Source: Termitomyces sp. T153
Lineage: Eukaryota; Basidiomycota; Agaricomycetes; Agaricales; Lyophyllaceae
Direction of reading: 5' to 3'
Assembly: GCA_018296165.2 (NCBI GenBank)
Contig: JACKQL020000056.1
Coordinates: 268,872-332,871, forward strand
DNA: 64,000 nucleotides
In this document: piece by piece, positions 36,124 through 48,200 of the stretch
Numbering within the stretch: the stretch's first letter is position 1
Layout of the letters: the number at the start of each line of letters is the position of its first letter
Program-made: the position numbers and the translations under genes
The notes under the pieces: model-generated
What the model was told of the DNA's origin: nothing
What the model saw: only the letters and a program-made list of their open reading frames with translations
The model's database searches: none

Positions 36124-37849
36124 ATATCCATCAGCAATAATGGAAAGTAAAATCTGCTATGCAATCCATCAACAACACTGGGAATGGAAGGAATGGGAAC
36201 ATATCTTGGAGCTGTGACTGAGTGTGATGTGAGGCTGCTTTACTAGAACTTGCATCTATATGTGTAGACTATAGATCACTAACAGCAGCTAATGTTTTTC
36301 ATGGTAGTTCTCACTTTGTGGCCATGTGAGCTATTATGTCTGCTTATAGCCAAAGCCAAGTGCAGGGTGAGGAGAAGGGACTCTCAGCAGCCTTCCCCTT
36401 TCACTCTGCAGCCATCCTCACTTACTTCTATCTCAGAAGAAACCTGTTGATTGGAGACCTCAGAACAGTTGGACAGAGAGGGGAAGCTTCTGGGGAACAT
36501 ACCAGGCAATGGTCAGGCCAGGCCCAAATCTGGAAGAGGATGAACAGAAATGGGCATGCCTAGAAGAGCCCACTTTGGAGGTGGAATGGAAGCCTCTACT
36601 TCTGTTTTTTGACCTGCACCAGCACCCCCACCCCCACCAGAACATCCATTAGTGCCAATTTTGGCCTCTCAAGCCTCCTTGGCCCAGGACCATGTACAAT
36701 CTGCCAAGGTGGATAATCCCATGTTAGTGCCAGCAGTGCAACCAGCCCCCTCCCCTACTGAACATCCTACAAAGCATACTCAACCAAGCAGCTAAAGGGG
36801 TAGAGCACCTCTCCCTCATAGACTGCAGCCTGATCCAAGCACTTCTGCTTAAGCTCAGGATCATGAAGATAGAAGGGTGTGCTTGGCACCTCACCCAGCA
36901 GGTTCACCCCACAATAGTGTACTGCCTTGCTCCCCTTTCAAGAGCTGACCAGCCTGGAATGGCTCCAGCCCACATGTCCTTAGAATGACAGAGGATATTT
37001 TGGGGGACATAATTGCATGCCTTTAGTAGTGACATCCCCAGGGAAAGTGAGGCTCAATTTTCATGCTTCAATATCCCCCCTTGCCACACTTGTGAAGTGC
37101 TATGATAAGGTGCTGCCTGAAGTTTTGGATGCATAGCTCTTGAGCATGAGTTGAAGGGCCTCTTTGATGATTCAATGGCTTGTGCATTAGAGGCTGTAAC
37201 ACCTTCTGGGATTGCCTAGACTTTTGATGGATTTTGCATCATGTGTAAGGGAATGTCCACTGTGGATAGTCCAAGCCAAGCCCATCACTCACATCCTGAC
37301 TGTCCAGTCAAGAGGCAAGTGGCAAGCCAGCCAGCCAGAGGCACAGCAGGCAAGCAGTGGGTGACCAACAAGTGGCAAAGGCAGAGAGTGGAGTGAGGCA
37401 AGGGGCTGCACTGGCCAAGCTTACAGTTATGCTAGTGAAGAAACCTAGAAGCAATGCTATTGTCTGGACTGGGGATATCCTATCTCCAGATCTGCTTTTA
37501 TACTACAAGGCTACTAGATGACTAAGTACCTATGACTAAGTTGGAGGCTGCTGACTACAATCTAATAACTGATCAACAATAATATACCATGTGCCAGGTA
37601 CAATATACCCATTAAGCCTGGGAGGCAAGATGGTGAGGGAGTAAGAAAGGGCCAGGCATCCTGGAGATTGGCTATTTAGAGGAGCCAATCCCCACAGGCT
37701 AAGCTATGCAAGGGTGGGACAGTCCACAGTCCACAGTTCCCTCACATCATAGGCTGTAGTCCCTTTCTGAAATTGCATATTATTTGATGGCTTGCACATC
37801 ATAGGCAGTAGCACCTTTCTGGTATCACTTAGATTATTTGATGGCTTGA
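36124..37849. other. CpG-poor relic sequence, no gene
   Basis: Holds a proline-rich broken frame (36600-36800; APPPPPEHP, VPAVQPAPSPTEHP) that looks like a retrotransposon Gag leader, perhaps of the neighbouring DIRS element. A motif around 'ttgatggcttgcacatcata' is repeated near 37180, 37750 and 37830. No intact gene. Confidence 0.4.
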
Positions 37850-37854
37850 GACAG

Positions 37855-38311
37855 TGTCAGGGGTCCTCACATGTCTGAAGTATCATCTTGTTTCCTTTAT
37901 TCTCAGCCAGCCTCTCACTCTCAAACTCCCATCTTTTGGTCATGAGTACTTTCAATTCAGGGCTATCCAAGAGTACAGCTTTGGTAGTGTCACATGGTCT
38001 CTGGCTTGAGATCAAGGCAATTTACAATGGATTTCTGTTTTCAGGCCACATGACTTTGATAATGGCTTTGACAATGGTGTCAGGCTCTGTGCATGTGGAG
38101 AATCCAATGTCATATTTCCCACAGTCTTTCCCACAGTTTATTCCTGTAAATTTGCAGTCCTGGCAATTGGACTCCTCAGACTTGTTCTCTTTGGATTTCA
38201 CTCTGCCAGGTATGTAGTTAGTTTCTGCTGTGCCACTACTGTTAATAAATCTTTGGATTTCCCTCTGCCAGTTGTGTGATTGGGCCACAGCCTCCAGAGG
38301 TCACCTTTACA
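37855..38311 (+). repeat. Solo LTR of gypsy family B with 5-bp target duplication
   Basis: Starts TGTCAGGGG and ends CCTTTACA. The bases GACAG flank it on both sides (37850-37854 and 38312-38316). This fixes the LTR ends for family B. No internal sequence remains, so it arose by LTR-LTR recombination. Confidence 0.85.
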
Positions 38312-38719
38312 GACAGAGCTTCAGTGCCTTATGGGGTCATCTAGATGACTTTTCTGCTAGTGGCTGTAGCACCTTTGTAGTGTTGATGTGTGATTGCTTG
38401 TATTGTCAATGAGTAATTGCTGGATGGAAGCTCACCCTGCCATAGATTTGCATGTGCATCTATATGCCATCTGTAATGGGGCAGATCCTCAAGTGGCCAC
38501 AACCAGGCAGGCTTCACCCTGTCCTTCTGTACTGAGGCCTCCTTTAACATTGCAAGAGGTTCTGAGGGGAAGGGGTCAAGATTCTGGGGAGGAAGGGGTT
38601 GTCACCCCAGCATTGACTGATGTCACCCCCTTACCTTATACCCCAGGTGCTCAAAATGTCCTAGGCTTAGCTTGCAGTTGGTTGACCACCCCTTTGAATT
38701 GGGGAGTATGGAGGGGAAT

Positions 38720-39640
38720 TGGCAGGCCTGCCTGAGTTTGCTCATAGCCTAGGCATCTTTAGAGGGGATAATGTAGTAGGGGTATGGGACACTTCTCCAC
38801 TGTGGTTAACAAAAACACTGCATAGTTGCTCCCCCATAGTAGAGCACCAGTTGTTTGCAGTGGATAAGGTATCTCCTTACAAAGTTGTTTGCTCCCTGGA
38901 AGCTGGCATTCTAGAATACATTCCTCTCAACCTCCTCACCAATAATGCTTATTCCAAGGCAGCTCTGTAACCACCAGTCCCATACTTGGCCTTTGTCATA
39001 GCAAATGGAAAATTGTGACTCCTAAATGCCAGCTTTGATGCCTTGAAGGAGGGAAAGCTATTGTTTGATGAGTGGAGCATGTCTTGTGAAAACTTTGTTG
39101 CAGCCATGAGGAAACATTTTCAGGCCAAGGGCAAATAAGGTTCAGGAGGGCCTATTGCACAGGAAATTGCTGACTCTTTTGTGGGCCATTTCCAGCTTTT
39201 GAAGAGCAAGCCAGATGCTCAAGCTCAGTTTGACATTATATTTGATTACAATCATTGCCTTTATGCTATGTTTGGGCAGGAACCACACACTTTTCATATG
39301 GACACTATGCATCAAAACATCTTGGACAAGTGTTGTTCTTATCAACATGCTACAAGAGTTGGGACTTTGGACTCTTAGTTGGCAAAAATATGGAGTCTTC
39401 TGGCATGGGCTCAGAAGTCCAGTGCAGGTAAATCCAGAGAAGTCCCTAAGGAAGGTTCTAGATTGGCCAATTCCAGAGTGTCTCAGCTGTTACAGTGCAT
39501 CTGTTTCAGCTCCACTGATCATAATATGGCTGCTTGTAAACCAAACTCTGGGTTTTTTTGGCATGAGGGTACTTGTTTGCAAGGGCCAGATGGAGACACC
39601 ATCTGTTTCTTCTTCAATTGCTCTGCATCCTGTGCTTGAG
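38720..39640 (+). pseudogene. DIRS element gag-like ORF
   Basis: Pieces in changing frames: PYKVVCSLEAGILEYIPLNLL, then PYLAFVIANGKL, DEWSMSCENFVAAMRKHF, FDIIFDYNHCLYAMF and a final Cys/His stretch CFSSTDHNMAACK. The latter resembles the zinc-knuckle-like end of basidiomycete DIRS ORF1 proteins (C..C..H....C with the second Cys lost). TAG and TGA stops interrupt it. Confidence 0.55.
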
Positions 39641-39659
39641 GAGCAGGATGCTAACATGC

Positions 39660-40862
39660 ACATATGTGCTTGCTTTTTGGCTCCAATTTCCATGGGGCAC
39701 AGACCTGTGCAGCTGGATTCAATCTTCCCCTCTCCACTCCACTCCATGCCAATAGGTGGAAAACTGCCTTGAAGGCAGCAGGAGTGTGGGAGGAGTTTGC
39801 AGAGGTACTGGAAGGCCTTTGCAAGGGTTTCAATATCAGACTAGATGCTTTGTCTCCTTCAACCACTGTTTTCTCTCCCCCAAATCATTTTTGCTCAGAA
39901 GCTCAAGACTTTATCATTATAAAATCTTCTCAAGAAATTGCATTGGGTTGGATTCCCCTCTGCTTGAATCTGCTATAGCTCTTGATCTTTTTAGTCCCTA
40001 TTGGTCTGCCCTTCTCAATGTAATCTCAAGTGTGGAAGGGAAGCTTTGTATTATGTCAGACCTCTCATTTTCTTAAGATGATTCTTCCCCCTTTTCTCTA
40101 AATTCCCATATAGATGCATCCACTTTCAAATGTGACTGGAGTACTTTTTCAGCTTGTTGGTTGTTGATGGCAGATGCACCCCCCACAATGCAGGTAGCTG
40201 TTTTTGATGTCAAATCAGTGTTCTGTAACATTCCAACTTGGCTGGAGGATTGGATTCTCTTGGCAGCTGTCATCAACAACTTGGTTCACTTTGATTTTTG
40301 CATAAACTTTGGCACATCTTCTGTTCCAGGTGTGTTCAGGAAAGTTGCTGATGCACTTGTGCACATTTTCTTACACCATGGTATTGAAGCCATCCTCAAG
40401 TGGGTAGATGATTTCATATTTTTTACTACCCTCATAACTCTTCATTGCCCTATTGCTATTCATACAATGAATCTTTGATCTGGAACATTGCAGGTCACCT
40501 CAGTTGGCCATGAGCCCCATACAAATATGTGCCATTTGCAAATTTGTTCACCTATATAGGCTTTGACTGGTCATTTGAGCCTAGGACTGTGCAGCTGCTG
40601 GATCAGAAGTTATTTAAATATATAACAAAATTGGCAGACTGGGAACCAGGAGATCTAGCCACTCTCAAGATGACCAAATCACTGATAGGAATGCTTAATC
40701 ACATTTGTCTGGTTGTACCCAATGGAAGATTTCATCTGCTATTGTTATACTCCTTCAAGAAAGGACCCTACCTCAGCACAACCTTTTCTACATGACCAAT
40801 TGGGGAGGTTAGTACTAGAAGATATTGCATGGTGGAGGCATAGACTAACAAATACATGGTGC
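39660..40862 (+). pseudogene. DIRS reverse transcriptase, 5' part
   Basis: Readable motifs: TMQVAVFDVKSVFCNIP (40190; normally DVKSAFRNIP), FDFCINFGTSSVPGVFRKVADA, and the catalytic box KWVDDFIFF, with both Asp kept at 40404-40412. Then FTYIGFDWSFEPRTVQL and a thumb-like KYITKLADWEPGD. The order and spacing are those of DIRS-type RT, distinct from Ty3 and Ty1. It breaks at the solo LTR after RLTNTW. Confidence 0.75.
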
Positions 40863-41149
40863 TGTCAGGGAACCACTGTGGCCAGACCCCTGGATTGTTT
40901 CTTTATTCTGAGACAACTGCTCATTGTAGGCCTCCCATCTTTGGGTCACATGATTAGGTCAGCATGTGCAAGTCACATGATTTTTCTGTCCTACTGTACA
41001 GTTGTGTCCCATGAGTCCAAAGGCCTAGAATGCAGCATCTAGCCTAGGGAGTCACTCAGACTTGTTCTCTTTGTATCTTCCTTTGCCAGATGTGTAGTTA
41101 TACTTGAAGACACTGTACAGTGCTGAATAGACTTAAGATCGCCCTTAGA
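40863..41149 (+). repeat. Solo LTR (family B-like) inside the DIRS element
   Basis: Starts TGTCAGGGAACC, ends GCCCTTAGA, 287 bp. The target duplication GGTGC is at 40858-40862 and 41150-41154. It interrupts the DIRS frame between the RT thumb and RNase H. Confidence 0.85.
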
Positions 41150-41154
41150 GGTGC

Positions 41155-41773
41155 AGGCTGTGCATAATCAAACCTCAGACTGTGGTGCCAAACAAATTGT
41201 ATGTGGATGCCTCCACTTTGTGAGGGATAGGCCTCATTCTCAATGATTTGTAGTTGACATGGCAACTAAAGGAGGGTTGGAAAGGCAAGGTTTGTGATAT
41301 TGGTTGGGCAGAGGTAGTTGCAGTGGATTTGGCTTTACAGACTCTGATTTCTGCTGGTCTTTGCAATTGCTACTAGATATTGAGATCAGACAATGTGAGC
41401 ATAGTGGGTATGCTGTCAGTAGGGACATCTAGGAACTCCCAACAGAATGCCATCCTTCATTGTATAGTTGATAACCTCCATTCCCATGCTATCTGGCTCA
41501 CAGCCACTTGGGTTGCCAGCAATGAAAACTTAGCAGATGGACCTTCATGGGCCCTGTTCTCCATCAGAGATAAGTTGCATGAATTCCCCCCTTGATCCCA
41601 CATTACCTTTGACCATTTGTTGCAAATTCAATTTGACATAACAATCTGTGCTTATAAATGTTTGTGAGATGGACTTGTAATAGACTACACCACTTGTTAA
41701 CATATAACATACCCACAAATTCCTTCTTCATGGTCTCTAAATTGTCTCTCTGTTTGCACAGTAATCACTCCAT
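41155..41773 (+). pseudogene. DIRS RNase H region
   Basis: Reads LYVDASTL then GIGLIL (first Asp), AEVVAVDLALQTL (Glu), LRSDNVSIVGML (second Asp in SDN) and WVASNENLADGPSWA (last Asp). This is the usual pattern of the RNase H fold at the end of DIRS RT polypeptides. Several stops are present. Chromovirus A inserted about 180 bp after it. Confidence 0.75.
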
Positions 41774-41778
41774 AGCTC
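41774..41778. repeat. Target-site duplication of chromovirus A, left
   Basis: AGCTC at 41774-41778 is repeated at 52769-52773, immediately outside the two LTR ends. Confidence 0.93.
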
Positions 41779-42726
41779 TGTCATGACCCGCTCCCTAGAC
41801 CCCGACACTGCCCCCCCCCCCCCCAATGCTCCACCAAACTCCCCAACCCTTGCCCACCCTCCGCACCCACTTTGGGCAACTCTGACACTTCCTTGGCAGA
41901 CCCCAACGGCTCCTTTATCAACTCCGACGCCTTCTCCGCAGCAGTTGATGCACCCCCTGAATTCCCCCAGACTCCCGAGGCTTTCCCCGACCCTGGAACA
42001 ATCTGCTTCCCAACTGATCCCATCAGAATGTCACTGCGGCCTGTTCCAAGACCACACCCAACAACCGTTGACTCTGCGCCAATCCATCAAGCCTGCCATC
42101 ATATCCTCTACCCTCTGGAGCCACCCAGTAGTAGGTATATAAGTCATAGAGGAACCCCTAGTACTTTAGTCTTGATATTGCATTCACTGGTTTCTTATGT
42201 CTTGTCTTTTGTCTCATAACTGTCTCTGTTTCTAGTTTCAAATCTATCTCTGTTCTCTATCTCGTCTTGCCTCATCTCTGCCTTGTCTTGACTGTGTATA
42301 GTTCCTTTGTCTTTCTAAGTTCCTTTCATCTCCAACGACAGTACAAACTCTGCGCACATGCTACGACCCAAACATTCCTACGACAACCCTGGACCTTGCT
42401 CCTGCTCGGCCCAGAAACACCTCACGTCTTGGCAATCCCCCATCAAACTCCGGCTCTGCCCCCGTCAACTGCAAAGCCTCCGCTTACCCCACATTCTAAT
42501 TGTGCACCCACGAACTTGCTCCGGCACCCGTCCAGGTTCAACAACTAGTACACTTGGTCTTAGATGCCCCCAAACCACTCCGGACTTGCTCGGATTGCCC
42601 CCTAGCTCCCCCTTGCAAGTCCCTCCATGCCAATACTGGATGCTTGGTTATAAGTGCAGGACATCGTGTCTGCCTAGTAAGGACTCGCCAGTGTAGCTAA
42701 GCCCCCATCGTCAGCAGAACCTGACA
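41779..42726 (+). repeat. 5' LTR of chromovirus A
   Basis: 948 bp. A TATATAAG promoter box is at 42136-42143, followed by a C+T-rich leader. A C-run of more than ten bases at about 41811-41824 may be miscounted in the assembly. Confidence 0.93.
42136..42143 (+). promoter_or_regulatory. TATA box of the 5' LTR
   Basis: TATATAAG, conserved at 52093-52100 in the 3' LTR and readable in the old LTR at 2748-3728. Its conservation across three copies supports it as the element's promoter core. Confidence 0.65.
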
Positions 42727-42758
42727 TAATATCAAGACTCCCCCTTACCCTGTTCTCG

Positions 42759-45180
42759 ATGTCTGCGTATAACCCTGCGTACAACCCCGCCAGCTACCTA
42801 ACCGATGTCTATAGTTGACCGGTACCAGAAAACCCCTACACCCCATTCTACCCAGGCCCTCCCACGGATCAGTACGTCCCTCATCACTGGACTCCTGACC
42901 CCAACCAGGCATTCTACGCCCCCTCCATCAGCCAGGGAATACCTCCAGGCTGGTGCTGCCCTCCCACATTCTCTGCCGATGGCAACAACCCCTGCATGTA
43001 CCCCGGGGGATATTCCGCGGTGCCCCCCAACCCTGCCTACCTTACCCCTGCCCACTACTACGCATACCCAGTCCCTGCTGCAGCCCCAACCCCTCCGGGG
43101 CCTATGAACAATTATTCCCCCCCTTGTATGCCATTCCCCGCTCAAGCCCCTCCTTCTCCCAGGCAGCAAAGGGTCAAAGTCTATGCCCAACAACGCGACA
43201 AAGTCCTCCATTTCCTCCGCCTCTCTCCCGTGGAGTTTGCAAAATGCACCCGCACCCTCCTCACCAACCTAGGCTACCCCAACACCTCCACGACTCCGGA
43301 AGTCTGGGCGGATCGACTCCTTGATTTCCATGAGCGCTATCTGCAAGGAAACCTCCCGGAGACTATGCAAGGCACCCTGGGCATTGACAATAATTTATGG
43401 AACGAGCTCTGCACATTGGTCGAAGAAATCCACACCAGCCCAAACCCCCACCCCTTTGAAGACCCTCTAGACCCCGCCCGCTCCTTCTATGTGCAATGCG
43501 GGGAGCCCATTGGAACACAAAGCGAAGCCCCACCTTCTGTTCCCCATCAGCAGGAAGAACTCAACATGGCCTCCAGCATCTTGAGGAACCTCAACCCCAC
43601 AGAGGGATTGTTCGACCAACCAGCCACCCATACCTTGACCCTCTCCACTCTCCACTCGCCCCTGGGCCAACTCTGTCCCCAGCGCCTTCCAAACCTGGGA
43701 CCAACCTGCCATCTCCGAACCCTGCCCCCAACAGCCACCTCCACGCATCAACAATGACAACTGGACTCTCCTATATCAATGAGCCTGGTAACCCCACTGA
43801 CGAGCACGCCCCACACAACAGACCCCCATAAGACCAACCCCCCCACTTTGACCTCTGCGCCCCTCATGTCAATGCCCCTCCGCCCCATCCCAATGCCCCG
43901 GCCTCCCCGCGACAGCCCATGGGTCCTGGGGTGCCCCAACCACCCTTCCTTACCAACCATCCTCATCCCCCGCCCACTCCACTGCCTAACCCTCCTGCCA
44001 ACACAAATTATTTTGGACCCCCCACCCCCAGGGGACCCCCTCGATGGGCCCCAGGGCCTGCCCTGAGCAACACAGGTCAACCCCCCAGCAGAGGGCCACC
44101 CAACGGCAGACTCCCTGGAGGATGGGGCCTGGCAATGGACAACTTCCTCCCCCAGCGTGGAAACGGGAACAACTACTATTACTACTACAATGCTGGACCC
44201 CCACCCCAAGCTCAATATCCACAGGATGATACCCGCAATGCACTGGCCTGGGAGGGTAAGCTCGACATTCAGAAACCCAAAACCTTCACCAGCCACGACC
44301 CCCGGAAGTGGCAAATCTTTCTAACAAGCTAAGCCAATTACCTTCCAACTTGAGAGCTCACAAGTGGCCTTTGCCGCATCATATTTACAGGGTATCGCTT
44401 TTGATCATTACACCATGCTACTCCGGTTTGACCCCAACAACCCCATGCTCTCCAATTGGCTTGCTTTCACCCAGGAATTCTTGAGTAAGTTTGGCATCTT
44501 TGACACTGTAGTGGAGGCGGAGGAAAATCTCTTCAACCTCCGAATGCATGACAATGAATGCTTCACGACCTTTATTGTATGGTTTGAACAGGAAGCCTAC
44601 GAGACTGGCTGGAACTACAACACTCTCTGATTTGCCCTCTGTTGTGCCCTGCCTCAACAAATCAAGGATGTCCTTTGCCTTGCACCCAAGCAAACCACCT
44701 ACGACAGGTACAAGGCACTCATTACCCAGGTCGACCAACATTACTGGGAAGATTGCAGCAAAAACACGGCACTCCAGACCCTCTGGAACACCTCTGGTAA
44801 CACCAACTGGCAGGCCGGAGCAATCAACAGCATTCGGTCCTCAATCCCCACTAACTCCGCCAACTCCACGCCCCGTTTTCCCTTGGGCCAAGGGATTACC
44901 AGCACCAACCCACCCCCAGGGCAACGTCTGCTGGCCCAGCTCAACGCCGCTGACCTCCATGAAACTCCGGAACCCTTGGACACCAACTCCGATGACCACA
45001 ACAACATTCCAGACCCTGCCAATGACCAGGAAGCCTTATGCGCAAACAGGATTTGGGATAGCCTGTGAATTGACGTGCCAGAGGAAATGCAGGAGAAATG
45101 ACAGAAGGAGGGTGCATGCATCCTATGTGGTGAGCAGGGACACTTTATTTGCAGTTGTCCTAAACAACAGGTGATGGGAC
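42759..45180 (+). pseudogene. Chromovirus A gag
   Basis: Starts at an ATG (MSAYNPAYNPASYLTDVYS), then TGA at 42816-42818. A long proline/tyrosine-rich region with YYAYPVPAAAPTPPGP follows, then the Gag core FAASYLQGIAFDHYTMLLRF (44370) and AFTQEFLSKFG. It ends in a CCHC knuckle CILCGEQGHFICSCP at about 45118. Binds and packages element RNA in functional relatives. At least three frameshifts (near 43620, 43760, 44330) and TGA stops at 44628, 45065 and 45099 break it. Confidence 0.8.
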
Positions 45181-45229
45181 GCGCTGTGTGGACAATTGAC
45201 AGAGAAGACTGTAGCTACCAGTTTACAGA

Positions 45230-48200
45230 AAATGAGTCGGCAGTTTAGGTCTTGAAGATGCACTAGACTGCGGACCAGACTCCGACGTCTTCTCCACCCT
45301 GGCCACACTCCTCCGTGCAACAATACTTTCCCCGGACAGCCCCCCAGTACATCTCCCCTCCCACTCATCCACCAACCTCCTCCTCTGCACTACTCTTCCC
45401 TTCACCACCAACCCTGTCCCCACACTAGTTGACAGCGGCGCCACCGACAACTTCATTGATGAATCCCTGGCAGCGCTTGCTCCCCACCCCCTCCGACGCC
45501 TCCCTGCTCCGATCCCCCTCAAACCTTTTGACGGAGACCCTACCCCAGCGGGAGACATCACACACTGCCTGGAAACGACCATGACCTTCGCCAACGGATG
45601 ACAGCAAGAACTCCGACTACTTATCACAAAATTACACCCCTCTGCCCCCGTTGTCTTAGAATTCTCATGGCTCTGTTCCACCAACCCCTGCATCGACTGG
45701 CCCAGCCTCACCCAATCCGCCTCGACTGGGACTCCCACCAACTCTGGGCTGGTACCTTTTGATGTCTCACTCTCCTCCAAGAACTCCAAGGCCACAATCA
45801 ACCACCCCTGGACTCCTCTGCAGCTCTGCTCTAGATCTGCATGGTCATTCATCATCAATGTCCGACTCGACAACCCTTCCAAGGTATTCCCTGCCCTTGT
45901 TGACAGCGGCACCTCCAGCACCTTTGTCAGTAATCAGCTTGGCCTCCGGCACAAAGACCTCGACAGACCCCTCGAGCTCCAACTCTTCAACAGAAGCCCT
46001 GCCATGACAAGGATCACTCAATACCACGACAACACCCTCACCCTCAACAATGACCTGCAGTTTCAGGCCCGGCTCCTCATCACCCAATTACTTCTGCTGA
46101 CTCCAATCGTGCTCGGGCTCCCATGGCTACAAGACGTCAACCCTGACATTGACTGGAAGGACCTCACCATGCAATTCCCCAGCCCCGAAGCAAGTTTAGC
46201 GGCTGCCATCCCCCTCCGCCTCCAGTCTATCCCAGACTCCGACGTCTCCCATCCCGGCGCCAGCACCTCTAGAGTGACCCAGAGTCCCTCAACCTCTGAT
46301 GACAACCCTGACAAAGAAGGAGATGCCACTCCGCCTTGGTCACCCTCAACCACATTTCAACAGCTGCCTCCCAACATACCCCGGAATCGATACAAAGGAC
46401 TATGGTACCCTGACCAGCGACGCTCAAGGTCCCCAACCAACTCCGCCACCACTCCGGACTCATCCGCTACCACTCTGACATCCAACTCCGTTGACCCCAG
46501 AAGCCTCGACATTAAGATTGTCAGCGCCGTTCCCTTTGCACGCCTTCTACAAGACAGCACCCCTGCCTTTCAGTTACAAATCATGCCAGCCCTACCCAAG
46601 GAGCACCTCCACACAGGGACCACTGCACCAGAGAGCAAGACGGAGGAACAGATCCTATCCAAAGTAGTTCCCCTGGAGTATCATGAGTTTGTTGACGTGT
46701 TCTCTGAAGGGAGTGCCAAAGAACTTCCCCCACACTGCTCCTACGACCACAAGATTGACCTCAAGGAAGGTACCTCACCCCTGTTTGGCAAGATCTACAA
46801 CATGTCCGAGGTCAAGCTCCAAGCCTTGAAGGAATACCTCAATGACATGCTCAGCAAGGGCTTCATACGCCTGTTGATCTCCGCTGCTGGCGCTCTGGTT
46901 CTGTTTGCCAAGAAGAAGGATGGGTCCCTCCAACTCTGTGTGGATTATCGGGGGCTCAACAAAGTCACCAAAAAGAACCGGTACCCCCTCCCCTTGATTG
47001 GAGACCTTGTTGATCATCTCCGCAGTGCCAAGATTTACACAAAGATAGACCTCCGCTCTGGCTACAACAACGTCCAGATCGCTCTGGGACATGAATGGAA
47101 GACCGCCTTTCACACCCGCTATGGCCTCTTTGAGTACCTCGTAATGCCCTTTGGAATGACTAACTCCCCCACCACTTTTCAGTACTTCATGAATGACATC
47201 TTCCACGACATGAATGACATTTTCATTATTGTATACCTGGACAACATCCTGATCTACTCAAATTCACCAAGGGAACATCCAGAGCACATCCACCATGTTT
47301 TAGAATGACTCCAAGAGTACCACCTTCACACCAAACCCGAGAAATGCTCCTTCCACATGACGGAGGTCGAATATCTCGGAGTCGTCATCATCCCTGACAG
47401 CGTGTGCATGGACCCCACCAAGGTTGATGCAGTACTCAACTGGCCCCCACCGCGGAATGTCAAGGAGGTACAATCATTCCTGGGGTTTGCTAACTTCTAT
47501 CGCCGTTTCATCAACAACTACTCTGGGATCACCAAACCCCTCAACCAACTCATGCGGAAGGACACCCCTTGGGATTGGGACAGCAAGTGCCAGAGCGTAT
47601 TCCTCCTCCTGAAGAGGGCCTTCACCTCCGCTCCGGTCCTCCGCCATTTTGACCCCTCCCTGCCGATTGTGCTCGAGTGCAACACCTCCAACTACGCTAT
47701 TGCTGGAATACTCTCCCAGTCGGACTTGGGGGGCAAAGATCTCTGTCCTGTCGCCTTCTACACCCGATTGATGATCCCAGCAGAACTCAACTACGACATC
47801 TATGACAAAGAACTCCTTGCAATCATTGAAGCCTTCCGTCAGTGGCGGGCCTACCTTGAGGAGTCCCTGCACCGCATCCAAGTATACTCTGACCACAACA
47901 ACCTGCAATACTTCACGACCATGAAACAGCTTAGCCACCGCCAAGCCCGATGGTCCGAAACCCTCTCAGAGTACAACTTCACCATCCACTACCACCCCGG
48001 GCGACTCGGCGCAAAGCCCAACGCCCTCACTTGAAGATCCGACGTGTACCCAAAAAAGTCATTTGAAGCCAGACGAAATGCATTCAACCATCAAGTGGTA
48101 ATCCCCCCCAAACATCTACATGCCATACTGATTTTAAATGAAGAAGGAATCCTCCAACAAATCAGAAATTCACCCCCGGACTCCTTCTTCACCCAGCACG

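Noticed and set aside
45223..45921. 232-codon antisense frame over the protease region
   Set aside because: Unlike the 50-51.5 kb antisense gene, the sense strand here clearly codes for protease, and the antisense frame shows no domain, intron or cysteine pattern.
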